A stretch of DNA of 64,000 nt from JACWAE01 sp963847595 (GTDB lineage Bacteria; Chloroflexota; Dehalococcoidia; SZUA-161). The stretch covers positions 744,001-808,000 of the forward strand of contig CAWKAJ010000001.1 of the NCBI GenBank assembly GCA_963847595.1, given 5' to 3'. A model generated the notes under the pieces. It did no database searches, was not told the origin of the DNA, and saw only the letters and a program-made list of their open reading frames with translations. Made by a program: the position numbers and the translations under genes. Shown piece after piece: positions 15,632 to 23,373 of this stretch. Every line of letters starts with the position of its first letter. Position 1 is the first letter of the stretch.

Positions 15632-17362
15632 ATGAAAAAATTCTGGATCTCGCTGGTTCCGTTGCTCATTATTGCGCTGGTCGCGGGCACTGTCGCCTGC
15701 GCTGGCGGGGGCACGCAGCCCGTAACCCTGCACACCCCATCGCTTTGGACAGGCGATGCGCTGGTACAGACCGTGTACGGCCCCGTAAAAGGTTTTGCAG
15801 ACACGAATGATACCTGGGTATGGAAAGCCATCCCGTATGCCAAGCCGCCCGTGGGTGAACTGCGCTGGAAGGCTCCGCAAGACCCCGACCCCTGGAATGT
15901 CACGCGGGCGGAAACACAATTCTGCAGTGAATGCACCCAGTACACCATCACCGGTACAGTTGCAGGCAGTGAAGATTGTCTCTATCTGAACATATGGCGG
16001 CCCCAGTCCGAACAGACGAATCTGCCCGTTTACTTCTGGATACACGGCGGAGGCGATAGCATGGGTACTGCCTCGTACGAAGGATATAACGGGGCGAACA
16101 TTGCCGGCACATCCGACATGGTGGTGGTGACCGTGAACTACAGGCTCGGTCCTCTGGGGTGGTTCACCTATGCCGCGCTGAGAAGCGAGCAACCCGGCCA
16201 TGAGCTTGACGATTCCGGCAACTACGGCACATTGGACCTGATAAAGGCTCTCCAATGGGTGCAGGCCAATATCGAAGCCTTCGGCGGGAACTCCTCGAAT
16301 GTCACCATTGCCGGCGAATCGGCAGGTGCTATGAACGTTCTCTCTCTTTTAATCTCACCGCTTGCCCATGGCCTCTTCCAGAAAGCTATAGCCCAGAGCG
16401 GGTTCCCTGTTGCACGCCCCGTGGCGGATGGCGAGGCGAGTGCACACGATGCCATTTTGAAGCTGTTGGTAAATGACGGGACTGCCGCAGATGCAGATTC
16501 GGCCCAGAAATATCTCGACACTCTTTCCGACGCTCAAATTGAAGCCTATCTACGCTCTAAGAGCGCTGCTGAATTATTGAAAGCCTATGACACAGGCTAT
16601 TTGGGTATGCTCTCGTTCCCTTACATTTTTGAAGATGGCACAGTCATCCCCAAGACCGGGTTCGACACGTTCGAAGCTGGGACCTATCCCAACAAAGTCC
16701 CGCTCATCATAGGAACTACCAAGGAAGAGACCAAGCTATTTCTGTTCCTGGACCCGACATTTACCGGCAAGGACGAGTTGTACCAGACCGTAGCATCTTA
16801 TAGCAGCGACCTCTGGAAGGCTGTAGGCGCAGACGGCGTGGCCAGAGAGTTGAGCTCACACACAGACCAGCCCAACGTATATGTTTATCAATTCCTCTGG
16901 GGTTCAGGCGGAGACACCGGCACCAGCGTAATCCCGGCGCCGTGGGGCTTCAGGCTCGGCGCTTGCCATTCGATGGACATCCCCTTTTTCTTCGGCAACG
17001 ATATTTGGAACGGCCCCCTGGGCCTCCTGGTCTTTACCAACGGTAACCGCCCGGGCAGGGAAGCACTCTCCAGCGCCATAATGGCATATGTCGCGCAGTT
17101 CGCCCGCACCGGGGACCCCAACGAGCCCAGCTCAGGTCTCACCGAGTGGTCCCCCTGGTCCAACGCTGCTGATGGACCGAAGTGCATACTATTCAATGTG
17201 CAGAGAGATATGCCCTACCTGACTATGTCCAATGTGGAGTTGACGGCATCGGGTGTAAAAGCGAAGCTGGCGTCCGAGGTTCCCGAACCGCTGTACTCGG
17301 AGACGCTCCAATACCTCGGCAACATGAGCATAAGGTTCGATTTGGGAGTGACACTGCCCTGA
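15632..17362 (+). CDS. Lipoprotein carboxylesterase, type B family
   Basis: A 576-residue secreted esterase. From ATG 15632 the N-terminus is a lipoprotein signal ending TVAC (Cys23). The oxyanion-hole motif IHGGGDSMG is near residue 137, and the nucleophile is Ser230 in GESAGAMN, the type B signature. ESAGA-type chemistry is completed by a histidine, likely the one in GACHSMDIPFFFGND. SEDCLYLNIWRP is the other family signature. It hydrolyses carboxylic esters outside the membrane; the substrate is unknown. A longer start at 15602 adds only ten non-signal residues and lacks a ribosome-binding site. Confidence 0.93.
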   Translation: MKKFWISLVPLLIIALVAGTVACAGGGTQPVTLHTPSLWTGDALVQTVYGPVKGFADTNDTWVWKAIPYAKPPVGELRWKAPQDPDPWNVTRAETQFCSECTQYTITGTVAGSEDCLYLNIWRPQSEQTNLPVYFWIHGGGDSMGTASYEGYNGANIAGTSDMVVVTVNYRLGPLGWFTYAALRSEQPGHELDDSGNYGTLDLIKALQWVQANIEAFGGNSSNVTIAGESAGAMNVLSLLISPLAHGLFQKAIAQSGFPVARPVADGEASAHDAILKLLVNDGTAADADSAQKYLDTLSDAQIEAYLRSKSAAELLKAYDTGYLGMLSFPYIFEDGTVIPKTGFDTFEAGTYPNKVPLIIGTTKEETKLFLFLDPTFTGKDELYQTVASYSSDLWKAVGADGVARELSSHTDQPNVYVYQFLWGSGGDTGTSVIPAPWGFRLGACHSMDIPFFFGNDIWNGPLGLLVFTNGNRPGREALSSAIMAYVAQFARTGDPNEPSSGLTEWSPWSNAADGPKCILFNVQRDMPYLTMSNVELTASGVKAKLASEVPEPLYSETLQYLGNMSIRFDLGVTLP

Positions 17363-17388
17363 GCCTGGGGAAAAACGCACGAACCCGG

Positions 17389-17955
17389 CTAACCCTTTTC
17401 CTTTTTCAACCTCTGAGTCCAGGCGACCAGGGCCTCGAGCAGTTTCCTTATCAGTTCTTTCGCTATTTCGTCGGTCAATGCACCTTTCTCATCGAATTTG
17501 CTGGGTGCAAATGTCACAATTACTTCCGGTTTATTTATGGGGTGCATATCGAGGAAAACGAAAACCTGGCGCAGATGGTATTGTGCCCTGGCTCCCCCTA
17601 ACAATCCAGTAGACGCGCTCATCATAGCCACTGGTTTGCCCTGAAAGGAGTTGTCCGGATAAGGTCTGGAAGCCCAATCTATAGCATTTTTCAGCACCCC
17701 GGGTATCGAATAGTTGTATTCCGGGGTCGCAATCAATATCGCGTCAGCCGCCCTTATCTTCGCCTTGAACTCCTTGACTTTATTCGGCATTGACTGTTCC
17801 AGCTCCTGATTGAAGGGCGGGATTCCTTCCAGGTCGAAGATTTCAAGTTTCGCACCGGCCGGCACCAGCTTCGCTGCCTCACGCAGCAGCGCCTTGTTGT
17901 ACGAACCCTTGCGCAGGCTTCCCGCAAAGCCGAGGATATTCACTTGTCCATTCAT
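17389..17955 (-). CDS. NADPH-dependent FMN reductase family flavoprotein
   Basis: A 188-residue flavodoxin-like protein. FAGSLRKGSYNKALLREA binds the FMN phosphate, TPEYNYSIPGVLKNAIDWAS (ending with RPY) is the signature of the NADPH-dependent FMN/quinone reductase family, and SASTGLLGGARAQYHLRQV follows. The ATG at 17955 is preceded by AGGAGGTG and is preferred over the upstream in-frame start. Likely roles are quinone or chromate-type reduction or FMNH2 supply. A repeat element shared with two other minus-strand genes lies about 80 bp upstream. Confidence 0.93.
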   Translation of the reverse strand: MNGQVNILGFAGSLRKGSYNKALLREAAKLVPAGAKLEIFDLEGIPPFNQELEQSMPNKVKEFKAKIRAADAILIATPEYNYSIPGVLKNAIDWASRPYPDNSFQGKPVAMMSASTGLLGGARAQYHLRQVFVFLDMHPINKPEVIVTFAPSKFDEKGALTDEIAKELIRKLLEALVAWTQRLKKEKG

Positions 17956-18032
17956 TGGAACACCTCCTGTTACAGAATACCCCGACCAGGCATACCTCTT
18001 TTGCCCCAACCGACAAGCTTACATAATAGTCA

Positions 18033-18085
18033 CAAAGAAGTCATAAAATACGGGCGAAAATTGTGAAAAATCTCTTACATTTCTA
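18033..18085. promoter_or_regulatory. Shared upstream element, copy A
   Basis: AAGAAGTCATAAAAT followed about 18-20 bp later by TCTTACATTT. It lies about 80 bp upstream of the minus-strand FMN reductase start. Related copies occur upstream of the VOC gene (19121-19173) and the HAD gene (32939-32991). A perfect hairpin TGCCTTA-AACC-TAAGGCA follows at 18132-18149. Confidence 0.65.
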
Positions 18086-18210
18086 ATGCGATTTTCCTAG
18101 ACTCCCTGTTTTAACCATGTGCCTGAAAGGATGCCTTAAACCTAAGGCAACACGCCCTGTAGCGCTTGTTCTGGACCTTCGGCTTGACGCTGACAAGTAG
18201 ATTGTCTAGA

Positions 18211-18399
18211 ATGGGAAACATGAAAAAGTCGCCAGCTTTCTATGCCGTTATTGCCGGCATATTGGTGGTAGTGGTCGGCCTGCTGGTTGGCCTGGGGCTG
18301 ACTGGAAAGTGGATTGCCTTCCTTACTATCGCCATCCTTTTTATCCTCATGTTTGTATTTCTCTCGGACATGCCCAGCGGGCAAAAAAGCTCAAAGTAA
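18211..18399 (+). CDS. Small two-helix membrane protein
   Basis: A 62-residue protein from ATG 18211 (MGNMKKSPAF; ATG 18220 is an alternative). Two hydrophobic helices, AVIAGILVVVVGLLVGLGL and WIAFLTIAILFILMFVFL, are separated by a short TGKW turn, with a polar tail. No family is recognised. The hydrophobic pattern and KK-positive start argue for a real gene, but the ribosome-binding site is poor. It sits alone between two minus-strand genes. Confidence 0.5.
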   Translation: MGNMKKSPAFYAVIAGILVVVVGLLVGLGLTGKWIAFLTIAILFILMFVFLSDMPSGQKSSK

Positions 18400-18440
18400 C
18401 CGAGCCTGTCCTGCCCAACGGCTTTTCGAGGGCTGAATCA

Positions 18441-19025
18441 TCACTTTTTCTTGCCGTGGAATAGTTCGCTGCCTGCGCCCGGATATACAATCCGTTCCGA
18501 CCTGGGAGTCGGCCTCGCGACCTTGGGCCATGACTCCGGCCTCGGCTCCGCCCCCTCCAGAGTTACCTTGGATGGCTGCCTGTCTCTCATCTGGGGCATC
18601 TTTCGCACGTCGACTCCCTCCACATTGTGAGAGAACTCGATAGGTATGCCATTAGGGTCATAGGCATAGATGGAGTGAATGAAGCCGTGGTCGATCATGT
18701 CGGACACCTCAAATCCGGCCGCCTCCAGCTTATCTTTCAGCTCCCACAGGTCGTCTTCCTTGTCCACTCCAAAGGACACGTGGTCGAAAATGAACGGCCC
18801 ACTGACCGGCCTGCCATGCTCTTTGGGCGCTACAGGCTCCACCCCGGGCCATTCGAAAAATGCCAGCAAATCGTATTCAGAGAGCTGGAAGAAGTAGTGC
18901 CTGTACCCCCTCTGGCCCAAGCCGGCAACAAGCCGCATTCCGAGCAAATCCCGCCAGAAGCGGATGGTCTTGTCCATGTCGCCGGTAGCCATAGCAAGAT
19001 GATTTACACCGTTGAACGTAATCAT
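18441..19025 (-). CDS. VOC-superfamily (glyoxalase/extradiol dioxygenase-like) protein
   Basis: A 194-residue protein. The first beta-alpha-beta-beta-beta module starts NGVNHLAMATGDMDKTIRFW with a metal-ligand histidine (residue ~8), and the second carries IFDHVSFGVDKEDD (histidine) and IYAYDPNGIPIEFSHN (glutamate), a full VOC metal site. A proline-rich tail follows. The reaction is unknown; glyoxalase-like isomerase or dioxygenase are both possible. Start ATG 19025 follows GAGGAGGAG. Shared element copy B lies about 96 bp upstream. Confidence 0.9.
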   Translation of the reverse strand: MITFNGVNHLAMATGDMDKTIRFWRDLLGMRLVAGLGQRGYRHYFFQLSEYDLLAFFEWPGVEPVAPKEHGRPVSGPFIFDHVSFGVDKEDDLWELKDKLEAAGFEVSDMIDHGFIHSIYAYDPNGIPIEFSHNVEGVDVRKMPQMRDRQPSKVTLEGAEPRPESWPKVARPTPRSERIVYPGAGSELFHGKKK

Positions 19026-19120
19026 TTTCTCCTCCTCCTCATGCCTGCCCGTGGATGTTGTGAGTCATGCGGGCAGCCCAAATATCTGTTTCCTACGATG
19101 AACATTATGGTCTGCCAGCC

Positions 19121-19173
19121 ATCAAGAAGTCATAAAATCCCACTCTGAAAGCTTAAGAAATCATCACATTTTC
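19121..19173. promoter_or_regulatory. Shared upstream element, copy B
   Basis: AAGAAGTCATAAAAT then CTTAAGAAATCATCACATTT after a 13-15 bp gap. On the minus strand it reads toward the VOC gene start at 19025. It is closer to copy C than to copy A. Confidence 0.65.
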
Positions 19174-19283
19174 CCACAGCTAAGTTACTTCATATGTCAT
19201 TGCTTTAGAGGCATCCTCGCTTGACCTCCTGTGCGACCGGTGGCACAATGGTATAGTAACACCGCTGGTAAAGGAGGGACGCC

Positions 19284-19529
19284 ATGCTATTCGTTACGCT
19301 TTTGACTCCGAAAGGCAAAGGACGGGAGGCTGTCAACTACATGAAGAGGCTCAAGGCTCCCAAAGGCATCAAGATCCTGGATATCTATTTCACCATGGGC
19401 CGTTATGATGGTGTAATTATCTTCGAGGCGTCTGATGCCAAAACAGCGATCAGGTTTGCTGCGGACGTGGGCTTTACCACCGACTACTCGGTGGAGACCT
19501 TAACCGCTATCCCTGCCAAAGACATGTAA
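19284..19529 (+). CDS. GYD-domain protein
   Basis: An 81-residue protein of the GYD family, named for its central motif, seen here as GRYDGVIIFEASDAKTAIRF. The first strand is MLFVTLLTPKGKGREAVNYM. GYD proteins are small ferredoxin-like-fold proteins of unknown biochemical role, often near redox or stress genes. The start follows AAAGGAGGGACGCC. It begins a + strand run of three small proteins ending with rubredoxin. Confidence 0.85.
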   Translation: MLFVTLLTPKGKGREAVNYMKRLKAPKGIKILDIYFTMGRYDGVIIFEASDAKTAIRFAADVGFTTDYSVETLTAIPAKDM

Positions 19530-19575
19530 GTCGCGCTACGCTTCGCGGCGTTACTTTCTCAATTTGGAGGCGGCA

Positions 19576-19830
19576 ATGCCTAAGAAAACTAATGCCACAT
19601 GCCTGACCTGCGGCAAGACTGCAGAATTCGAAACTTGCACACAGCAATGTGCTCAGCCGGAGGATGCCCGCTGCGTAGTGCTTGAGGGATGGCTGTCAGT
19701 TGCTTACTGGAGGGGCAGGATGGAAGCCGAACGTTACGACTTCTGCTCCTTTACCTGCCTTCAGAAGTGGGTAGATTTGAAGGTGCCTAAGGTCCCCGAA
19801 TCGTTCTTCAAGGCCTTCGGCGAAGATTAG
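19576..19830 (+). CDS. Small cysteine-rich metal-binding protein
   Basis: An 84-residue protein from ATG 19576, preceded by GGAGG. Cysteine pairs CLTCGKTAEFETCTQQC and later FCSFTCLQKW suggest a zinc ribbon or treble-clef site. A central ARCVVLEGWLSVAYWRG segment is hydrophobic. No characterised family is recognised. Its position, 44 bp before rubredoxin, suggests a redox or electron-transfer context, but this is only inferred. Confidence 0.75.
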   Translation: MPKKTNATCLTCGKTAEFETCTQQCAQPEDARCVVLEGWLSVAYWRGRMEAERYDFCSFTCLQKWVDLKVPKVPESFFKAFGED

Positions 19831-19874
19831 AACTGGCAGATTTGAAGCTAACTAGAGAATTAAGAGGCAATAGA

Positions 19875-20033
19875 ATGGCAAAATATAAGTGCACAGTCTG
19901 CGGCTACATTTACGATCCGGAGAAAGGTGACCCCAAGGGCAACATACCGCCCGGGACCCCATTCGAGGAACTGCCCGATACCTGGGTCTGCCCCGTCTGC
20001 GGCTGGTTCAAAAACAAGTTCAGACAGATATAG
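19875..20033 (+). CDS. Rubredoxin
   Basis: A 52-residue protein, the standard rubredoxin length, from ATG 19875. CTVCGYIYDPEKGDP and WVCPVCGWFKNKF supply the four cysteines of the mononuclear iron site; the DP-GD-P-G spacing and aromatic core residues are normal. It carries single electrons, for example to peroxide-reducing systems such as the ferritin-like protein at 9142. A longer frame from 19842 has no supporting ribosome-binding site. Confidence 0.97.
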   Translation: MAKYKCTVCGYIYDPEKGDPKGNIPPGTPFEELPDTWVCPVCGWFKNKFRQI

Positions 20034-20057
20034 CTCTGAATTTGACCAGCCTTCCCC

Positions 20058-21014
20058 TTATACAAAGTCCTGAGACAGGTAACCGCCTGCCTTGCTCGCT
20101 TTGTCGTATACCAGCTTGGCCACAGCTACATCCTCGATGGCCAGTCCCGTAGAATCGAAAATGGTGATAGCCTTCTTGTCTTTTCTGCCCTTTTTCTTGC
20201 CGATGATTACCTCGCTCAGGGTAGCGCAGACCTCCTCAACTTTGAACAGGCCGTTCCTCACGGGAACGTTGATTTCTCCCGCCGCTGCCGCCTGCCTCAA
20301 GTCGTCGACCACCACCACCGCTTTTTTCAGCAAAGAAGGGTCGAGTTCCTCCTTCCCCTCTGCATCGGCACCGATGGCATTTATATGCGTACCAGGACGT
20401 ACCCATTCGCTCTTCACAAACGGCTCCCTGGCCGGAGTGACCGTACATACGATGTCCGAGTCTACCGTTTCCTCCAGGGAACACGCTTTTATCGAATATG
20501 CAGGGAATGACTTGATAAATGTCTCAACGGCGGCGGCTCGCTTATCGAACACCTTGATTTGTCGGAGGTCGAAGAGCTCGCCATGCGCCATTAGCTGAGT
20601 ATACGACTGGCGGCCAGCGCCCACTATGCCCAGTATGTGTGAGTCCTTTCGCGCCAGGTATTTCGAGGCGATAGCAGATGCTGCCCCTGTCCTATAGGCT
20701 GTTATATCTGTGCCATCCAGCACCGCCAGGGGATAGCCCGTGGCCGGATCGTTGTAGATAATGATAGCCATAACTGTAGGTAAGCCCAGGGACTGGTTTT
20801 GAGTATGTACATTCACCCACTTCATTCCCGCAGCCCCCGGTATAGCCCCTGGCATAGCCCGAAAATCCCCCTGCTCCAGAACAAGGTATGCCTTAGGCGG
20901 CATCTTTGCTTTCCCCAGCGCCAAGTCCTTAAGAGCCTGCTCTACCGCTTTTATGACCTCGGCCATATTCAGAAGATTTCGCACATCGTTCTTAGTCAGA
21001 AAAAGAGTCGGCAT
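20058..21014 (-). CDS. Ornithine cyclodeaminase/mu-crystallin family protein
   Basis: A 318-residue NAD(P)-dependent enzyme, normal length for the family. The N-terminus LFLTKNDVRNLLNMAEVIKA, VLDGTDITAYRTGAASAIAS and the Rossmann motif LGIVGAGRQSYTQLMAH are characteristic. DIVCTVTPAREPFVKSEWVR and HINAIGADAEGKEELDP follow. Members include ornithine cyclodeaminase, alanine dehydrogenase and ketimine reductases; the substrate here is open. ATG 21014 after GGGGTGGAG is chosen; the frame runs upstream through repeat element copy 3, which is not coding. Confidence 0.92.
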   Translation of the reverse strand: MPTLFLTKNDVRNLLNMAEVIKAVEQALKDLALGKAKMPPKAYLVLEQGDFRAMPGAIPGAAGMKWVNVHTQNQSLGLPTVMAIIIYNDPATGYPLAVLDGTDITAYRTGAASAIASKYLARKDSHILGIVGAGRQSYTQLMAHGELFDLRQIKVFDKRAAAVETFIKSFPAYSIKACSLEETVDSDIVCTVTPAREPFVKSEWVRPGTHINAIGADAEGKEELDPSLLKKAVVVVDDLRQAAAAGEINVPVRNGLFKVEEVCATLSEVIIGKKKGRKDKKAITIFDSTGLAIEDVAVAKLVYDKASKAGGYLSQDFV

Positions 21015-21451
21015 ATCTTCTCCACCCCTTGCAGAATTGACTCTATCACCCTCACAATATCTCGCAAATACTCGATCACATCGATAATACATGATACTGC
21101 CAACGCACGAATGGGGCAAGGAAACATATAGAGGCCGTTTACTGACGGGGGAGTGCAGAGGGGGCAAAGCCCCCTTTGCCAGGGGTCTGGGGGTGTCCCC
21201 CAGTATTAAAATTCCCCCAAGAGTGGGGGACAAAGGGGGTTGAGAAGAGATTAATAGACAACACCACACAATCATACGAAAATATCTGTATGACTTTGGA
21301 GAACACAGAGCATCAATTTGTTACCATGTAACCATTAGTTGCAGGAGAGGAAAACGAATCTGGTGGCACTAGAACCAAAAATGAACTTCAATTGACATGG
21401 CGCAGGCGGAAGATTACCATTTAAATCAATTTTAAGAAAGGAAGCCGAGTT
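21015..21451. other. Gene-free gap with repeat copy 3
   Basis: No supported gene in 437 bp. Apart from the triple-hairpin element (21146-21242) the remainder is AT-rich and should hold the divergent promoters of the cyclodeaminase-like gene and the operon beginning at 21452. Confidence 0.6.
21146..21242 (+). repeat. Triple-hairpin intergenic element, copy 3 of 7
   Basis: Conserved copy with all three stems intact: GGGGGC-AAA-GCCCCC, GGGGG-TGT-CCCCC and CCCCC-AAGAGT-GGGGG. The third loop has changed from AAGACT to AAGAGT while the stem is retained. Confidence 0.9.
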
Positions 21452-21745
21452 GTGTCTGATATAGTGGATGATGAAAAACGCCTCGGAGAGCTAGGCTTTC
21501 ATATGAGCCATGATACATTTAAGACCATCAGGTCCAGGTTGATCATGCCGGATGCGGTTAAAGAGGTTATAGCCCATGCCGAAGCAACAGGCGATAAGCT
21601 GTACCTACCCGGAAAGAATAGATACCTGGCGCGAATGAGGCACTACCGCGCTACAATTTATGTAGACTACTCACTTGAGCTAGCAGGTGGTTACACAATC
21701 CATACAGCTTATGGACACGAAGTGGAGATCAAAGAGGGCCAATGA
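21452..21745 (+). CDS. Conserved-looking small protein coupled to a redox protein gene
   Basis: A 97-residue protein from GTG 21452. No family is recognised. The sequence has a charged N-terminal half and a strand-rich end (ATIYVDYSLELAGGYTIHTA, then YGHEVEI). Its stop overlaps the next start (ATGA at 21742-21745), so it belongs to the operon with the zinc-ribbon redox protein, the radical SAM protein and the CoA ligase. It could be an accessory or binding protein of that system. Confidence 0.75.
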   Translation: MSDIVDDEKRLGELGFHMSHDTFKTIRSRLIMPDAVKEVIAHAEATGDKLYLPGKNRYLARMRHYRATIYVDYSLELAGGYTIHTAYGHEVEIKEGQ

Positions 21746-21930
21746 TGGAAGAATGGTATTGTTTTAAATGTAAAGAAGCAATGGTAGAAGCCGAGATCCC
21801 GTTTGTGTACCTCGACGCAGAGGAAAAGGTCAAAGGAATAAAATGCCCCAAATGTGGCGTGGCATATTTTGATGAGCAGACCGTGCTTGATGTAATAATA
21901 CCCGCAGAAGAGGATATAGAAGGGAAGTAG
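21742..21930 (+). CDS. Small two-CxxC protein, resembling the DVU_1557-type redox protein family
   Basis: A 62-residue protein with WYCFKCKEAMVEAEIPFVYL near the start and KCPKCGVAYFDEQTVLD in the middle: two CxxC pairs that can form a rubredoxin- or zinc-ribbon-like site. Length, spacing and context (directly before a radical SAM gene and a PaaK-like CoA ligase) fit the small redox protein of the Desulfovibrio DVU_1553-1557-type cluster. The family match is from memory of the pattern, not from a search. The start overlaps the previous stop. Confidence 0.75.
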   Translation: MMEEWYCFKCKEAMVEAEIPFVYLDAEEKVKGIKCPKCGVAYFDEQTVLDVIIPAEEDIEGK

Positions 21931-21966
21931 GCTGATAACCACGTACTGTAGCCGCAGGAAAATGAA

Positions 21967-23373
21967 TTGGTAAAGGAAGTAATAGGAGAAACAGAGAGCC
22001 TCTGTCCGGTCTGCTTGCAGAAGATTCCTGCAAAGCGGGTTAGCGAAGACGAAAGAGTCTATCTTGAAAAGACCTGTCCTGACCACGGCGATTATAAGGT
22101 TCTGGTCTGGCGGCGTGGCGGAAAGCACTACCTTGATTGGGGTCGGTGTAGTCAACAGGCGGCGGCGCCACCCAAAAGGCTCACGGATACTGACAAGGGG
22201 TGTCCCTATGATTGTGGTCTCTGCCCAACCCACAAAGCGAACACCTGTAGCATGCTAATCGAAGTCACCTCAAGATGCAATCTACATTGTCCCATCTGTT
22301 TCGCTAGTGCTAACGAGACTGAGGAACATGAGCCGGACTTAAATATGGTCGGGAAAATATATGAAACGGTGTTAGATACAGTCGGCTCTTGCACGGTTCA
22401 ACTTAGTGGGGGAGAGCCAACTCTTCGGGATGACCTGCCTGAGATTGTTTCACTGGGCAGGAAGATGGGACTAAGTCACATCTTGGTAAACACCAACGGA
22501 ATCAGATTGGCCAAAGACAAAGCTTACCTCCGGAAGTTGAAGGAAAGTGGTACTAGTGCTATCTATCTTCAATTTGATGGCGTAACTGACAAGGTATACC
22601 ATTCTATTCGTGGTGTTAACCTCTTCGACCTGAAGGTCCAAGCCATAGAGAATTGCGCTGAAGTTAAGATGGGTGTTATCCTTGTTCCCACCATAGTCCC
22701 CGGGATTAATGACCACGAACTGGGTGAGATTTTTGAATTTGCCAAGAAGTGGGTGCCAGTGGTAAAGGCAATTCACTTTCAGCCTGTTAGCTATTTTGGA
22801 CGCTATCCGAAAGCGCCTGAAGATGAAGATAGAATTACAATTCCCGATGTGATTGATGCGCTTGTCAGCCAAAGCAACGGACAACTTAAAATAGAAAACT
22901 TCCCGCCTCACACATGCCAGGATTCGCACTGTGGATTTTCTGGCCTGTTCGTCTTGAGGGAAGACGGTGAGTTGTTTGCTGCTACTAAACTTGCCAATGA
23001 ACTGGTTAGTGGCTGGGGCTTTATGTCTGAGGCTGGTGATGTCAAGGCGCGGCGTTTCATGAGCCGACACTGGCGATTTACGGAGGAAGAGGCAGGACAG
23101 GTACACGATTCTAATGCCGGCCTGGGCTCGCAACCGGGTCCCTCGAGACGAGCACTAACCCATAGCTTAGCCGTAACGTGCATGCCTTTCCAGGACGTCT
23201 GGAACATCGATTTACAGAGGTTGCAAGGGTGCTGCGGTCATGTCGCTACTGCTGACAAACGTATAGTGCCGATATGTGCTTTCTACCTCACCAGCGTCTG
23301 CGGGCAGCGACTTCATTCCACCGACTGGTTCTCGTTACAGAAAGGTTGCCCTGATGGCAGAGGATGTCCCTAG
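21967..23373 (+). CDS. Radical SAM protein, TrsS-like
   Basis: A 468-residue protein, started at TTG 21967 after AGGA. An N-terminal zinc-ribbon-like module has LCPVCLQKIPAKRV, TCPDHGDY and GCPYDCGLCPTHKA. The radical SAM core is EVTSRCNLHCPICFASA (CxxxCxxC), with QLSGGEPTLRDDLP as the SAM-binding GGE motif. Cysteines in HTCQDSHCGFSG and the end (GCCGHV, VCGQRLH, KGCPDGRGCP) suggest auxiliary clusters. Domain order and neighbours match the radical SAM (seleno)protein family found beside DVU_1553-type CoA ligases. This copy uses cysteine, not selenocysteine, in its CPVC motif. The reaction is unknown. Confidence 0.85.
   Translation: MVKEVIGETESLCPVCLQKIPAKRVSEDERVYLEKTCPDHGDYKVLVWRRGGKHYLDWGRCSQQAAAPPKRLTDTDKGCPYDCGLCPTHKANTCSMLIEVTSRCNLHCPICFASANETEEHEPDLNMVGKIYETVLDTVGSCTVQLSGGEPTLRDDLPEIVSLGRKMGLSHILVNTNGIRLAKDKAYLRKLKESGTSAIYLQFDGVTDKVYHSIRGVNLFDLKVQAIENCAEVKMGVILVPTIVPGINDHELGEIFEFAKKWVPVVKAIHFQPVSYFGRYPKAPEDEDRITIPDVIDALVSQSNGQLKIENFPPHTCQDSHCGFSGLFVLREDGELFAATKLANELVSGWGFMSEAGDVKARRFMSRHWRFTEEEAGQVHDSNAGLGSQPGPSRRALTHSLAVTCMPFQDVWNIDLQRLQGCCGHVATADKRIVPICAFYLTSVCGQRLHSTDWFSLQKGCPDGRGCP

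Noticed and set aside
21015..21275. N-terminal extension of the ornithine cyclodeaminase-like gene
   Set aside because: The extension translates repeat copy 3; the ATG at 21014 has a good ribosome-binding site and gives normal length.
22471..23133. 220-codon minus-strand ORF opposite the radical SAM gene
   Set aside because: Antisense shadow without domain or ribosome-binding site.
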